Assembly: GCA_029547265.1 (NCBI GenBank) | Contig: JAKPPP010000117.1 | Span: 1-45,004, forward strand | Direction: 5' to 3' | Source of the DNA: Bacteroidota bacterium | Lineage (GTDB): Bacteria; Bacteroidota; Bacteroidia; AKYH767-A; OLB10 | DNA length: 45,004 nucleotides | Part shown: positions 30,753 to 39,635 of the stretch, piece by piece | How positions within the stretch are numbered: position 1 is the stretch's first letter | Layout of the letters: each line of letters starts with the position of its first letter | The notes under the pieces: model-generated | The model's database searches: none | The model's input: the letters and a program-made list of their open reading frames with translations, nothing else | Told to the model about the DNA's origin: nothing | Position numbers and translations under genes: made by a program

Positions 30753-32105
30753 TTATGAGGTAACTTTATCTTGAATTAAATTAAATTTCTTGTATCCGGC
30801 AATAACAGTTTGAGAAGCATTGTCCCAACTGATATGTTCGAGATCTTTATAAGCGTCTTCCTTAATTTTCTCTGCTAAGACTTCATCATTAAGCAATGCC
30901 AAAACATATTGCGCAGCTCTATGTACATCCCAATAGTCAAATTTCAGTGAACCTTGCAATACTTCTGAAACACCGGATTGTTTACTGATCACAGAAGGTA
31001 CACCGAACTGAACAGCTTCAACAGCCGACAGTCCGAATGGTTCAGAAACTGAAGGCATCATATACACATCTGCGATCGACAATAATTGACGAACCTTATC
31101 GAGATTCAAGAATCCTGTTAGATGAAAACGATGAGCAATTCCTTTTTGGGCTGCGCGTTCGAGAAGAGGATTGAAATATTCTCCAGTTCCTGCCATAACA
31201 AAACGTACGTCTTGGTTATACTCAAGAACTTTTTCGGCGATATCAACGAAAAACTCCGGACCTTTTTGACGTGTTAATCTCCCTACAAAGAGAACCATTT
31301 TCTCTTTAAATAGTTTTTCACCTCTAAAAGGAACTACCGGGCGAATACCGTTATGGCATGTATGGATTTTCGACATCGGAATGCCGTAATAATCGTGAAT
31401 TATCTTACCTGTAAAGTGACTTACGGGCATCAAAACATCAGCATATTCCATTCCATGTTTCTCCATTTGGTAAACCCAACCCTTACTATCAGGACCACCA
31501 CGATCGACTTCCAAACTATGAATATGCATTACGAGTGGTTTACCCGTTTGAGCTTTAATTTCCATTCCGGCAATCATGGTCATCCAGTCGTGGGCATGAA
31601 TCACATCAAAATCGAGCGAGCAAGCCAATTTAGCTGCCAACTTCCCGAATACAGTAACTTTCTCAATAACATCACCACCATATAGATCATCAATATGAAA
31701 TACTTCAGCAGTTTCATTGCCAATTTGAACCGATTTTAGGTATTGACTTTTTAAATCTAGTGGCTGATTACCCGCAGATTTACCATTGTAATATGGATTA
31801 AGATGAGTATCAATATAATGCACCTTATTCAGCTTCTTATAATTCTCACCGGCAAATCCAATATTTCGAAGGGTTTTAGCATCTATTGTATTTAGGCCAA
31901 TGAGATTTAAATTTTTAACCACAAAATCAGGATTTGACTTTGGGATAATCATTGTCACATTGGCATATTTCGATAAAGCGATACAAAGATCATGACATGC
32001 TACACCGAGCCCTCCGTTAATTACCGGTGGGAATTCCCATCCCAACATTAGTACTTTGGGTAAATCAGGAGATTTTACCGGCTGTGATTTAATGATTTCT
32101 GCCAT
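30753..32105 (-). CDS. GT4 glycosyltransferase, glycogen synthase-like
   Basis: Cytosolic GT-B fold enzyme of 450 residues. The N-terminal domain carries WEFPPVINGGLGVACHDL, like the KxGGL nucleotide-sugar loop of glycogen synthases. The C-terminal domain has GRLTRQKGPE and the EX7E pair Glu355 and Glu363 in SEPFGLSAVEAVQFG. The gene starts the operon, and the neighbouring GH57 gene fits alpha-glucan or glycogen synthesis. An exported-polysaccharide role is possible but less supported. The promoter at 32135-32166 lies 30 bases upstream of the ATG. Confidence 0.88.
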   Translation of the reverse strand: MAEIIKSQPVKSPDLPKVLMLGWEFPPVINGGLGVACHDLCIALSKYANVTMIIPKSNPDFVVKNLNLIGLNTIDAKTLRNIGFAGENYKKLNKVHYIDTHLNPYYNGKSAGNQPLDLKSQYLKSVQIGNETAEVFHIDDLYGGDVIEKVTVFGKLAAKLACSLDFDVIHAHDWMTMIAGMEIKAQTGKPLVMHIHSLEVDRGGPDSKGWVYQMEKHGMEYADVLMPVSHFTGKIIHDYYGIPMSKIHTCHNGIRPVVPFRGEKLFKEKMVLFVGRLTRQKGPEFFVDIAEKVLEYNQDVRFVMAGTGEYFNPLLERAAQKGIAHRFHLTGFLNLDKVRQLLSIADVYMMPSVSEPFGLSAVEAVQFGVPSVISKQSGVSEVLQGSLKFDYWDVHRAAQYVLALLNDEVLAEKIKEDAYKDLEHISWDNASQTVIAGYKKFNLIQDKVTS

Positions 32106-32494
32106 AGATATCTTAAGCTGTAGGAGTAAAAATGCAAAGTTAAAAGTTCTTCACATTTGATTCAAAGATTGCCATTTTTATGGCACAAATGAAGGTGTAA
32201 GGGGGATGATATTAAAAACTTTTTAACAAATTCAATATTTGATGGAAAGATTTTAATACTCCAATTTCTATCAAAGCTGGAATAGGGGTGGCGTGGTTAT
32301 ATTTTTAATAATGTTTTAAATACTTAAAAATGTAAAAACTTTTGTATATTTTTACTTCCTAAATATGAGAGATATTTGACCAATAGACATAAGGATTTTT
32401 CATTGAAAACATGAGATTATTTCTAAATTAGGGGCTGAATTCAAATTGTTGAATTGATTTTATTTAACTTTAGATCAATTTATATATTCATTTT
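32106..32494. other. Divergent intergenic region
   Basis: This 389-base, AT-rich gap between the GT4 operon (-) and the small membrane protein (+) holds the minus promoter listed at 32135-32166. Near 32465 the + strand has TAACTTTA, one base off the -7 consensus, with a TTG 16 bases upstream; it may be the other promoter but is weak. No ORF or RNA gene is visible. Confidence 0.55.
32135..32166 (-). promoter_or_regulatory. Promoter of the GT4-GH57-kup-ligA-dapA operon
   Basis: On the minus strand TTTG (32166-32163), exactly 20 bases, then TAACTTTG (32142-32135), a full match to the Bacteroidota TTTG-N19/20-TAnnTTTG promoter. Transcription would start near 32128, giving a leader of about 23 bases before the ATG at 32105. 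Confidence 0.75.
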
Positions 32495-32884
32495 ATGAAA
32501 GATACAAAAAACAAAATATTGCAGGTTCTAGGAAGTGTGTATATTATGTGTGGTCTGATTTCATATTATTTCGTTGGGCCTAAGTCAAAAATATTGCTCA
32601 TCGTTTCAATTTGTTTCGGTGTTACTTCTTGGGCAATTGCTCAAATGCAAGAGAGCGGAAAAATTTCCGATTGGACCGGCTTAGGATTTACTTTTTTCGC
32701 TATGATAGTTTTTAGTCAACGATGTTTGGCAAATATTATGGCATTGATTGGTATAATTCAAAACAGACTCAATATAAATGCTTATCACAAGTGTATTTTT
32801 ATTGTACTTTTGTCGGTAATGTGTGCAGCAACGATTTCTTCATTAATTCAGTATTATTCGTTGCTGGAATCAAAGAAAAATTAA
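32495..32884 (+). CDS. Small multi-pass membrane protein of unknown function
   Basis: Protein of 129 residues with about four hydrophobic helices (about 10-27, 33-50, 62-86 and 100-120), so inner membrane. It is unusually Cys-containing for its size. No family is recognised and there is no charged catalytic motif. Only 2 bases separate its stop from the CDGSH gene, so the two are probably co-translated; a link to iron-sulfur or redox chemistry is inference from that. The ATG at 32495 is taken because a long hydrophobic stretch starts soon after. Confidence 0.62.
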   Translation: MKDTKNKILQVLGSVYIMCGLISYYFVGPKSKILLIVSICFGVTSWAIAQMQESGKISDWTGLGFTFFAMIVFSQRCLANIMALIGIIQNRLNINAYHKCIFIVLLSVMCAATISSLIQYYSLLESKKN

Positions 32885-32886
32885 GT

Positions 32887-33114
32887 ATGTCGACAATTAT
32901 TAAAGTAAACTCAAACGGATCTCTGAGAGTAGAAGGCGATTTTGAAATAGTAGATGCGCAAGGAAACAAATTCAATTTGAACGGAAGAACCGCAGTGTCG
33001 TTATGTCGTTGTGGATTATCAAAAAACTTACCGTTTTGTGATGCCGCACATAAAGGACAATTCCTACACGAATCAGTAGCTTTCGAATTGCCGCCACCAG
33101 CTCCTAAACCTTAA
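32887..33114 (+). CDS. CDGSH iron-sulfur domain protein
   Basis: Protein of 75 residues that would bind a labile [2Fe-2S] cluster by three Cys and one His. The motif CRCGLSKNLPFCDAAH supplies Cys40, Cys42, Cys51 and His55, matching the CDGSH consensus, and the Asp52 position is kept. I start at the ATG at 32887. A longer in-frame reading from 32722 would run inside the preceding gene and has no supporting homology. Bacterial members are small soluble redox or cluster-storage proteins of unclear role. Its stop codon abuts the stop codon of the opposite-strand ATP-grasp-like gene. Confidence 0.88.
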   Translation: MSTIIKVNSNGSLRVEGDFEIVDAQGNKFNLNGRTAVSLCRCGLSKNLPFCDAAHKGQFLHESVAFELPPPAPKP

Positions 33115-34302
33115 TTATTTCTCAAGAAAATAGGTTGTCCCGCCAACCCAGTCGAGGTTGGCATTATAGCGCACGCCTATCATTTTTCCTTTACTCATTC
33201 TTCCGAGGTTAAGTGTCAATGTTGGACGCTTTTCATTTTCATCCCATAGATAGAGCAATCTGATCTCGCATTTTACTTCACCGGTAGGTGAGGCAACAGC
33301 TGGAGCATAGGTTACTTTACGCTGCAAAATAAAGTTCTCAGGATCTTTTAAGTTGTCGAAATCTTCACGCTTTATGTCAAAAATTACTCCTTGACCGCTG
33401 AAGGAAAACAATGGCTTTAATACCCAGTTTTCGAGGTCGTTTGGAATATTAGTAAGTTCATTTACAAAATAAGTTTCGGGTACAAACTTATTCTTCAAAT
33501 AAGGCATAATGTATTTACTTATTCTGAAGAACCAATTCGGGTGAGCAACCCATTCAACATCGACATCCTCAACCATATTAAACTGGCGTTTTAAGTCGTC
33601 GCGTTGAACAAGCTCATCAAATATTACGCGATTATAAATTCGCTTGATTGGAGTTTTAATTCCATCTTTAAGATAAAACAAATTCCTTCCTTCAACAATC
33701 ACTTCACTCAAACATATTACTTCAATACCGAGGTATTTACGCGTTACATAGAAATCGATTTGTGTTTTTTGTTTCCAAGGTTCCACTTCTAACAAAACAA
33801 CATTTTCGGGACGCTGTTTACCGATGATAATTTTCTTTAAACAATTTAAATACTCATCATGAGAATAGCCGAATTTATTATCGAAGTTGTCAGGTATCTC
33901 AAAATGTGCACGGTATTTATTGGCCAGCCATTCTTGATATCCGTATAAAGAGGCGAAGCCTTGCAACTCGATTAATTGAGGAATGAAATCACCTTTTTCA
34001 TCCTTACAGATAGCGAAATCGATTGCCAATAAAGAAGTGTGATTGTCTTCATTTGGAACGCGCAGATGAGGAGGAATAGCCTTCTCGCTGAGTTGTTTAA
34101 AGTCTGGACGAGTAAGTACATCAATAATCTCTTCGCCCGCGTTAATCAATCTTTCTTTCAATTGCTTGTCGATAAAAACAGGAGTTTCAGAAACACGAAA
34201 TTCAATTTCATAATTAAATTCGTTAGTCATATCCTCTAAAAAGCGACGATATTTTTCTTCAGTAAAAGAAGCGTTATAAGCAGAACGTATCGATGGAATC
34301 AT
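33115..34302 (-). CDS. ATP-grasp-like protein of unknown substrate
   Basis: Soluble protein of 395 residues without a signal peptide. The C-terminal half has ATP-grasp-like elements: Lys296 in ENWVLKPLFSFSG, a Gly-rich loop SGQG (302-305), Gln327 in FILQRKV, CEIRLLYLWDE (345-355), and TLNLGRMSKG (363-372) followed by Asn380, like the Mg2+/phosphate site. These would make it a ligase forming an acyl-phosphate intermediate, joining an amine to a carboxylate. The N-terminal half (about 1-180) is not recognised. It starts 2 bases after the lipoprotein stop and is last in the operon with GH3 and GT2 genes. Substrates are unknown. ATP-grasp is inferred from motif spacing, not a search. Confidence 0.62.
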   Translation of the reverse strand: MIPSIRSAYNASFTEEKYRRFLEDMTNEFNYEIEFRVSETPVFIDKQLKERLINAGEEIIDVLTRPDFKQLSEKAIPPHLRVPNEDNHTSLLAIDFAICKDEKGDFIPQLIELQGFASLYGYQEWLANKYRAHFEIPDNFDNKFGYSHDEYLNCLKKIIIGKQRPENVVLLEVEPWKQKTQIDFYVTRKYLGIEVICLSEVIVEGRNLFYLKDGIKTPIKRIYNRVIFDELVQRDDLKRQFNMVEDVDVEWVAHPNWFFRISKYIMPYLKNKFVPETYFVNELTNIPNDLENWVLKPLFSFSGQGVIFDIKREDFDNLKDPENFILQRKVTYAPAVASPTGEVKCEIRLLYLWDENEKRPTLTLNLGRMSKGKMIGVRYNANLDWVGGTTYFLEK

Positions 34303-34304
34303 AA

Positions 34305-35738
34305 TTAGCGTGGGATAGAATTAAGTAATTGTTGAAAGCGTGGATCACTCGACATAGCGTCAAAATCGGGAGTATTAAGGATTCTTGAACCTTCTTTGAA
34401 TCCGGTTTTTATCGCTTGATTAAAATAATTCAAACAATCTTCTTTTTTGTTTTCCTTAGCGGCCACTTGAGATGCAAGAATCCATGCTTCGGAATTTTCA
34501 GGATCGATAAAACGATATAATGCAGAAAGATAAATATAAGAATCGCGTGCACCTGCTTTAAGTGTTTTATCAAGGTTCATGTAACACATCAAGCTTAGTC
34601 CCCCGCGAATTCGTTCCAATTGAGATTTCTTTAATTCATCATTACTTGAAGAAATAGAACGACTAAGTTTAGTCATTTCATTCATCCACCAAGCGGTATC
34701 ACGAGAACCCATTGCCTTGTAATAGTTTTCTTTAATATCGGTTTCCTCTTTAATCAGTTGTTGTTCGGTTTTCATAGCAGATTGAAGTGCTGCAGAAGAT
34801 TTCAATGCAACATACTTCTTCTTAATATCATCTACATTGGCAACACCATCCATCGCCTTGATCCATCTCTCATAGAAATACGCTTTGTAGATCGGATTTG
34901 AATCATAGACCTTACTTTTATCTATGTTCATGTAATCGTTATTTAGTGCTTTTTTCTCCTCACTATTCAATGTTAAAATTTGATCGCGGCTAGCAAAAGC
35001 ATTAAAAGCTAAAAACACTTCTTCAAAAACTTCCGCCTTAGGCCATTCATGTTTACCTTTATTTCGGAAAGTGAGAAGTCGTCCCGCTTTCACAGGATCA
35101 TTCGATTTCAAATTCGTAATCTCCGGCAGATTCATATCTCCATCGTTGGCAATTGCACAAACAACTGAAGGTGTGCTTTGATTCCATTCATAGATAGGGA
35201 ATCCTGCACCACATGTAACTAATCCTTGAATTCCGCTGGGACTAATAGCCAACAATGCAGCAATTCGTCCTCCGCCTGAAAATCCCCCGGAATAAACACG
35301 ATTACTATCCACCGGCAAAAGAGCATAAGCTGATTTTGCCATAAGCTGAATTATATGAGCTGTTAATTCTTTTGCATTTCCATTCTTCGAATCATTAGAA
35401 CCCATCAGCATAAAATGATGTTTATCGGCTAAAGACTTATACATGTTGATCGGAAACAAAGGATCACCATGAGGATCGAATAATATAAGTAACGGTAATT
35501 TTTCTCCTTCCTTATATGACGTTGGTATATACAATGCAAACGAAATATTCGCATCATCAATACAAGGAATATGATTTGTTAAACTACCGGCTGCGAATTT
35601 TTGAGGCGCAACAGATTCACTAGTGATAGGAGTAGACTCTTCTTTTTTTACCTCACGATTTCCGCATGAAATCAATAATAACAGACTGAAAACTAATAGA
35701 ATATTTATTCTACCTAAAGTTTTGATTACAGATTTCAT
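34305..35738 (-). CDS. Lipoprotein with esterase-like and TPR regions
   Basis: Protein of 477 residues with a lipoprotein signal peptide: basic start, hydrophobic core, then LLISC with Cys25 as the probable lipid site. Residues of about 55-260 resemble an alpha/beta hydrolase of the phospholipase/carboxylesterase or dienelactone hydrolase type, with GGFSGGGR placing the nucleophile at Ser154 and a GxSxG elbow. The acid and His are not confirmed; His232 in GKHEWPK is a candidate. The tail from about 400 is TPR-like (AWILASQVAAKENKKEDC, then DPRFQQLL). It would sit at the periplasmic or outer-membrane face. It follows GT2 by 14 bases. The substrate is unknown. Confidence 0.75.
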   Translation of the reverse strand: MKSVIKTLGRINILLVFSLLLLISCGNREVKKEESTPITSESVAPQKFAAGSLTNHIPCIDDANISFALYIPTSYKEGEKLPLLILFDPHGDPLFPINMYKSLADKHHFMLMGSNDSKNGNAKELTAHIIQLMAKSAYALLPVDSNRVYSGGFSGGGRIAALLAISPSGIQGLVTCGAGFPIYEWNQSTPSVVCAIANDGDMNLPEITNLKSNDPVKAGRLLTFRNKGKHEWPKAEVFEEVFLAFNAFASRDQILTLNSEEKKALNNDYMNIDKSKVYDSNPIYKAYFYERWIKAMDGVANVDDIKKKYVALKSSAALQSAMKTEQQLIKEETDIKENYYKAMGSRDTAWWMNEMTKLSRSISSSNDELKKSQLERIRGGLSLMCYMNLDKTLKAGARDSYIYLSALYRFIDPENSEAWILASQVAAKENKKEDCLNYFNQAIKTGFKEGSRILNTPDFDAMSSDPRFQQLLNSIPR

Positions 35739-35752
35739 GAGATTAAATAAGT

Positions 35753-36619
35753 CTATATTTTTTGATAATTTTTATACTCGAAGAAACGATATCCTGTTGA
35801 TTTTTCTATCGCCAGTAGAATACTATCTTTCAATTTAAGCTTCTTCTTTGCAACGTCATATGTGAATTCCCAATTTACTTCATCAATTCGTTTTTGCATT
35901 ACTGAAGGATGAGTTTGTTTAAATAAAGCTAATGAATCGATAGCTGAATAATCAAATAAATCGTCTTTTACTTTTTTCTTAACTGCTTCATCGGAATGCC
36001 AAAGCTTATGAAAGTTTTTTTGTTTCTCGGATTGATGCAAAGGATTCTTCACCCATCCATAATGAAAAATGCGTGCCGGGATTTCCTTCACATTTAACTT
36101 GCGATCGCCGTAACGGAAGCCTTGAGCATCTTTATAAGATCTTATGTTTTTGTCGTTACGGATTATACGTATTTCGTATCGATACCATTTTCTTGAATCG
36201 CCGATATAATTATAGTTGCCATAAAAATGGAGGTATTTAAAAAGCAATCCCTCAACATTTTTCTGATCCTTATATTGCTCCATAGCCGATCGAATCGAAG
36301 TATAATCTTCTTCATGAATTACTTCATCCGCTTGCAGATAAATGCACCAATCGGCATTTTGATTTACGGCGTCTAAAGCTTTATTTGTTTCTACCGCTAG
36401 AACACGACCACCTTCACGAAGTGAATCATCCCAAGTAGAATGAACAATTTTAATTTTAGGATCAGCAATACTATTAATCAGTGATTCGGTAGTGTCGTCG
36501 GAGTTTCCCAAGCAAACAATTAATTCATCGACTAAGGGAAGCATTGATCGCACTGAGGCTTCTACGGGATAATCGTACTTCACAGCATTACGCACAAAAG
36601 TGAATCCTGAAATAAACAT
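35753..36619 (-). CDS. Glycosyltransferase family 2 protein
   Basis: Cytosolic GT-A fold protein of 288 residues. It opens with FISGFTFVRNAVKYDYP and DELIVCLGNSDDTTESLI, the GT2 beginning. The metal-site region is the QADEVI segment (CIYLQADEVIHEED, about 92-105), where DxD is reduced to ADE, and HYGWVKNP near 192 is a late conserved element. The donor and acceptor sugars are unknown. It lies 16 bases after GH3 and 14 before the lipoprotein gene, so it belongs to that operon. Confidence 0.82.
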   Translation of the reverse strand: MFISGFTFVRNAVKYDYPVEASVRSMLPLVDELIVCLGNSDDTTESLINSIADPKIKIVHSTWDDSLREGGRVLAVETNKALDAVNQNADWCIYLQADEVIHEEDYTSIRSAMEQYKDQKNVEGLLFKYLHFYGNYNYIGDSRKWYRYEIRIIRNDKNIRSYKDAQGFRYGDRKLNVKEIPARIFHYGWVKNPLHQSEKQKNFHKLWHSDEAVKKKVKDDLFDYSAIDSLALFKQTHPSVMQKRIDEVNWEFTYDVAKKKLKLKDSILLAIEKSTGYRFFEYKNYQKI

Positions 36620-36635
36620 AGCAGGGTAGGGTAAA

Positions 36636-38174
36636 CTAAGCTTTCGACATTACTTGTTGCAAGAACTTTTCCCACTCTTCGAATTGATGATTTTTCATTA
36701 CACGAGGGAATTTATTCTGATTGCCAATTTTGCCTTTGCTTTCTAAGTAATTTAAAAATACCTGATGCGGCATCACTTCTAAGAATACATCTTTTAATGC
36801 AGATGTCCTTTCTACACGGTAATCGTCGTTGAGCATTTTTAATTTCTCATCGATGCTCAATCGTAATTTTTCGGCATCCACTTTATCGTCAGTTCCGATA
36901 TACCATTTATGCGCGAAAAGGCTTCCATGTTTTATTCCCGAAACAGTAAACTCGCTTATTCGAATATCGAATTCATCAGATACCATCTCAATGGCTTTAT
37001 TCATATTATCAACGGAAAGATGCTCACCGCATAAACTCAAATAATGTTTTGTTCGTCCTGAAATTATAATCTCAGCTTTCTCAACATTCGTAAATTTAAC
37101 AACATCACCAATCAAATAGCGCCATGCTCCTGAACAAGTAGAAATCAGTAAGGCATATTCTTCACCAACTTCAACTTCATTTACCAATAGTGTTTTTGGC
37201 TTTCTAACCAACTCACCTTCTTGATTAAAGTTTTCATTATTAAAAGGAACGAATTCATAAAACAATCCGTTGTTCATTACCAGCTGCATTGAACGATTAT
37301 CTTGTTCATCTTGATAGGCGATAAAGCCTTCTGATGCAAGATATGTCTCAATATACGTTAATGGTTTTGCTACTAAATGCTCAAAACTCTTTCTATACGG
37401 CTCAAAAGAAACTCCACCATGAACATATATGGTGAGGTTAGGCCACATATCATGAATCGTCTTAAGCTTATACTTTTCAATGATTTTTTCCATCAACAAT
37501 TGACACCAAGCAGGCACGCCTACTAAAATTCCGATGTCCCAATTGCCTGCATTCTCAACGATCTCTTCAAGTTTTGCACTCCAATCGGTTTCACGCGCGA
37601 TCTTTTTACCGGGCTTATAAAAATGTTGAAACCAAAACGGAATTTTACTTGCAGTTATTCCACTTAAATCCCCTTCGAAATATGATCCTCGTTGACTTAA
37701 ATGCGTACTTCCACCAAGCATTAATATTCCTTTTGAAAATAAATCTTGGGGTAATCCTGTATATCCACCTAATGAAATGATTTGACGAATACTGGTACGT
37801 TGAATAGCTTTCACCATATCATTCGTAACAGGAATATGTTTGCTCGAACTTTCAGAGGTTCCGCTGCTCAATGCAAAATACTTTACTTGTCCCGGCCAAC
37901 ATACATTTTCTTGATGATGCAATGCTTTATTCCACCATCTTGCATAAATGGAGTTATAGTCGTGAACAGGTACGGTAGCTCTGAATTTATTGACAAAATT
38001 ACGCGAGTTTACCATGGCCGGAAAATTATAGGTTTGTCCGAACATGGTAAACTGAGCCTTTCTTAAAAGCTTCTTTAATTCCTTTTTCTGGTAGTAGATA
38101 GGAGTGCGATCAGTCAATCGTATTTTATGACGGATTTCAATACCCTTTTTTATAATACTTGCCAGAATGGCCAT
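36636..38174 (-). CDS. GH3-family acyl-adenylating enzyme
   Basis: Cytosolic protein of 512 residues from the GH3 auxin-responsive family of the ANL superfamily, which activates carboxylates with ATP and transfers the acyl group to an amine. The adenylate motifs are ALSSGTSESSSKHIP (about 98-112), TYLASEGFIAYQ near 278-289, and GAWRYLIGDVVKF near 350. Plant members conjugate amino acids to hormones; bacterial members are mostly uncharacterised. This is the first gene of a four-gene unit (GH3, GT2, lipoprotein, ATP-grasp-like), which suggests modification of a small molecule or surface glycan. That is inference. Confidence 0.88.
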   Translation of the reverse strand: MAILASIIKKGIEIRHKIRLTDRTPIYYQKKELKKLLRKAQFTMFGQTYNFPAMVNSRNFVNKFRATVPVHDYNSIYARWWNKALHHQENVCWPGQVKYFALSSGTSESSSKHIPVTNDMVKAIQRTSIRQIISLGGYTGLPQDLFSKGILMLGGSTHLSQRGSYFEGDLSGITASKIPFWFQHFYKPGKKIARETDWSAKLEEIVENAGNWDIGILVGVPAWCQLLMEKIIEKYKLKTIHDMWPNLTIYVHGGVSFEPYRKSFEHLVAKPLTYIETYLASEGFIAYQDEQDNRSMQLVMNNGLFYEFVPFNNENFNQEGELVRKPKTLLVNEVEVGEEYALLISTCSGAWRYLIGDVVKFTNVEKAEIIISGRTKHYLSLCGEHLSVDNMNKAIEMVSDEFDIRISEFTVSGIKHGSLFAHKWYIGTDDKVDAEKLRLSIDEKLKMLNDDYRVERTSALKDVFLEVMPHQVFLNYLESKGKIGNQNKFPRVMKNHQFEEWEKFLQQVMSKA

Positions 38175-38225
38175 ACGCGTATTTAAATTTTAATTGTTAA
38201 ACTTTAACGAACTATCAATTTGAAA

Positions 38226-39578
38226 TTAAGCAGAAACTAATTCCATATTACGGATAATTTCATCACCGAATTCAGAGCATTTTAACAATGTAGCTCCTTC
38301 CATCAAACGGTGGAAATCGTAAGTAACACGTTTAGCAGCGATGCTTTTCTCAATTCCTGAATACATTAAGTCAGCCGCTTCTTTCCATCCTAAGTGTTCC
38401 ATCATCATAGCTCCTGAAAGAACTACTGAACCAGGATTTACTTTGTCAAGCCCTGCATATTTAGGAGCAGTTCCGTGAGTAGCTTCGAAAATTGCATGTC
38501 CGGTAACGTAGTTAATGTTCGCTCCCGGAGCAATTCCGATACCACCAACTTGAGCTGCTAATGCATCAGATAAATAGTCACCATTAAGGTTTAATGTAGC
38601 GATTACATCAAAATCTTCGGGACGAGTTAATACTTGTTGTAATGCGATATCTGCGATTGCATCTTTCACTAGGATTTTTCCTGAAGCTAATGCAGCTTTT
38701 TGTTCAGCGTTTGCGGCTTCTTCACCACTAGCTTTCTTAGTTTTTTCCCATTGCATCCATGTATAGCATTTATCAGCATATTTACTTTCTGCTAAAGCAT
38801 AACCCCAATCACGGAATCCGCCTTCAGTAAATTTCATGATATTTCCTTTGTGAACGATCGTTACTGATTTTCTTCCATGACGGATTGCAAAGTCAATTGC
38901 AGCTCCAACAAGACGCTCAGTACCAACTTTACTTACAGCTTTGATACCAATACCAACGTTAACAGCAGTTGCTTCAACGCTTGCATTTTCTCCTGCAGTT
39001 TCTAAATAATCTTTTGCTTTTTCTACAGTACCAAAACGGATTTTATTGAAATCTTTAGGGAATTCTTTTGCGATGAATTCCATGATTTTTGCATTCTCAG
39101 GTGAACCTGCAGCAAATTCAATTCCTGCATAGATATCTTCTGTGTTTTCACGGAAGATGGTCATGTCAACAGCTCCGGGATTCTTAACCGGTGAAGGAGT
39201 CCCTTCAAACCAACGAACAGGACGAAGACAAACATATAAATCGAGAATTTGACGTAATGCCACATTCAACGAACGGATACCACCGCCTACTGGAGTAGTT
39301 AATGGTCCTTTGATTCCTACTAAGTATTCTTTAAAAGCATCTAAAGTTTCATCAGGAAGCCAGTTTCCTGTTTGATTAAAGGCTTTTTCTCCCGCTAAAA
39401 CTTCTTTCCAGATGATTTTTTTCTTGCCACCATAAGCTTTTTCTACTGCTGCATCCATCACACGTACTGATGATGCCCAAATATCCGGTCCTGTTCCGTC
39501 ACCTTCAATGAATGGGATGATAGGTTGATCTGGAACAACTAGTTTTCCGTTTTGGATGGTGATTTTTCCTCCTTGCAT
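38226..39578 (-). CDS. icd: NADP-dependent isocitrate dehydrogenase
   Basis: TCA-cycle enzyme that decarboxylates isocitrate to 2-oxoglutarate in the cytosol. At 450 residues it is slightly longer than the 416-residue E. coli protein. [13 protein letters not shown] holds Ser103, the position phosphorylated by AceK in E. coli. [15 protein letters not shown] and VTYDFHRL carry the Lys/Tyr and Tyr/Arg residues that give NADP preference. [15 protein letters not shown] is the family signature. The gene is 57 bases downstream of dnaX and 51 upstream of the GH3 gene, so it may be transcribed alone or with dnaX. No aceK is in the window. Confidence 0.95.
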   Translation of the reverse strand: MQGGKITIQNGKLVVPDQPIIPFIEGDGTGPDIWASSVRVMDAAVEKAYGGKKKIIWKEVLAGEKAFNQTGNWLPDETLDAFKEYLVGIKGPLTTPVGGGIRSLNVALRQILDLYVCLRPVRWFEGTPSPVKNPGAVDMTIFRENTEDIYAGIEFAAGSPENAKIMEFIAKEFPKDFNKIRFGTVEKAKDYLETAGENASVEATAVNVGIGIKAVSKVGTERLVGAAIDFAIRHGRKSVTIVHKGNIMKFTEGGFRDWGYALAESKYADKCYTWMQWEKTKKASGEEAANAEQKAALASGKILVKDAIADIALQQVLTRPEDFDVIATLNLNGDYLSDALAAQVGGIGIAPGANINYVTGHAIFEATHGTAPKYAGLDKVNPGSVVLSGAMMMEHLGWKEAADLMYSGIEKSIAAKRVTYDFHRLMEGATLLKCSEFGDEIIRNMELVSA

Positions 39579-39635
39579 TGTGTATTTTTTTAATTGATGT
39601 TAATTATTTTGGATTTTTATTTGCCTTGAGCTTTA

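Noticed and set aside
32722..32886. Longer N-terminal extension of the CDGSH protein
   Set aside because: It would run through the upstream membrane protein gene in another frame. The ATG at 32887 gives the compact family size.
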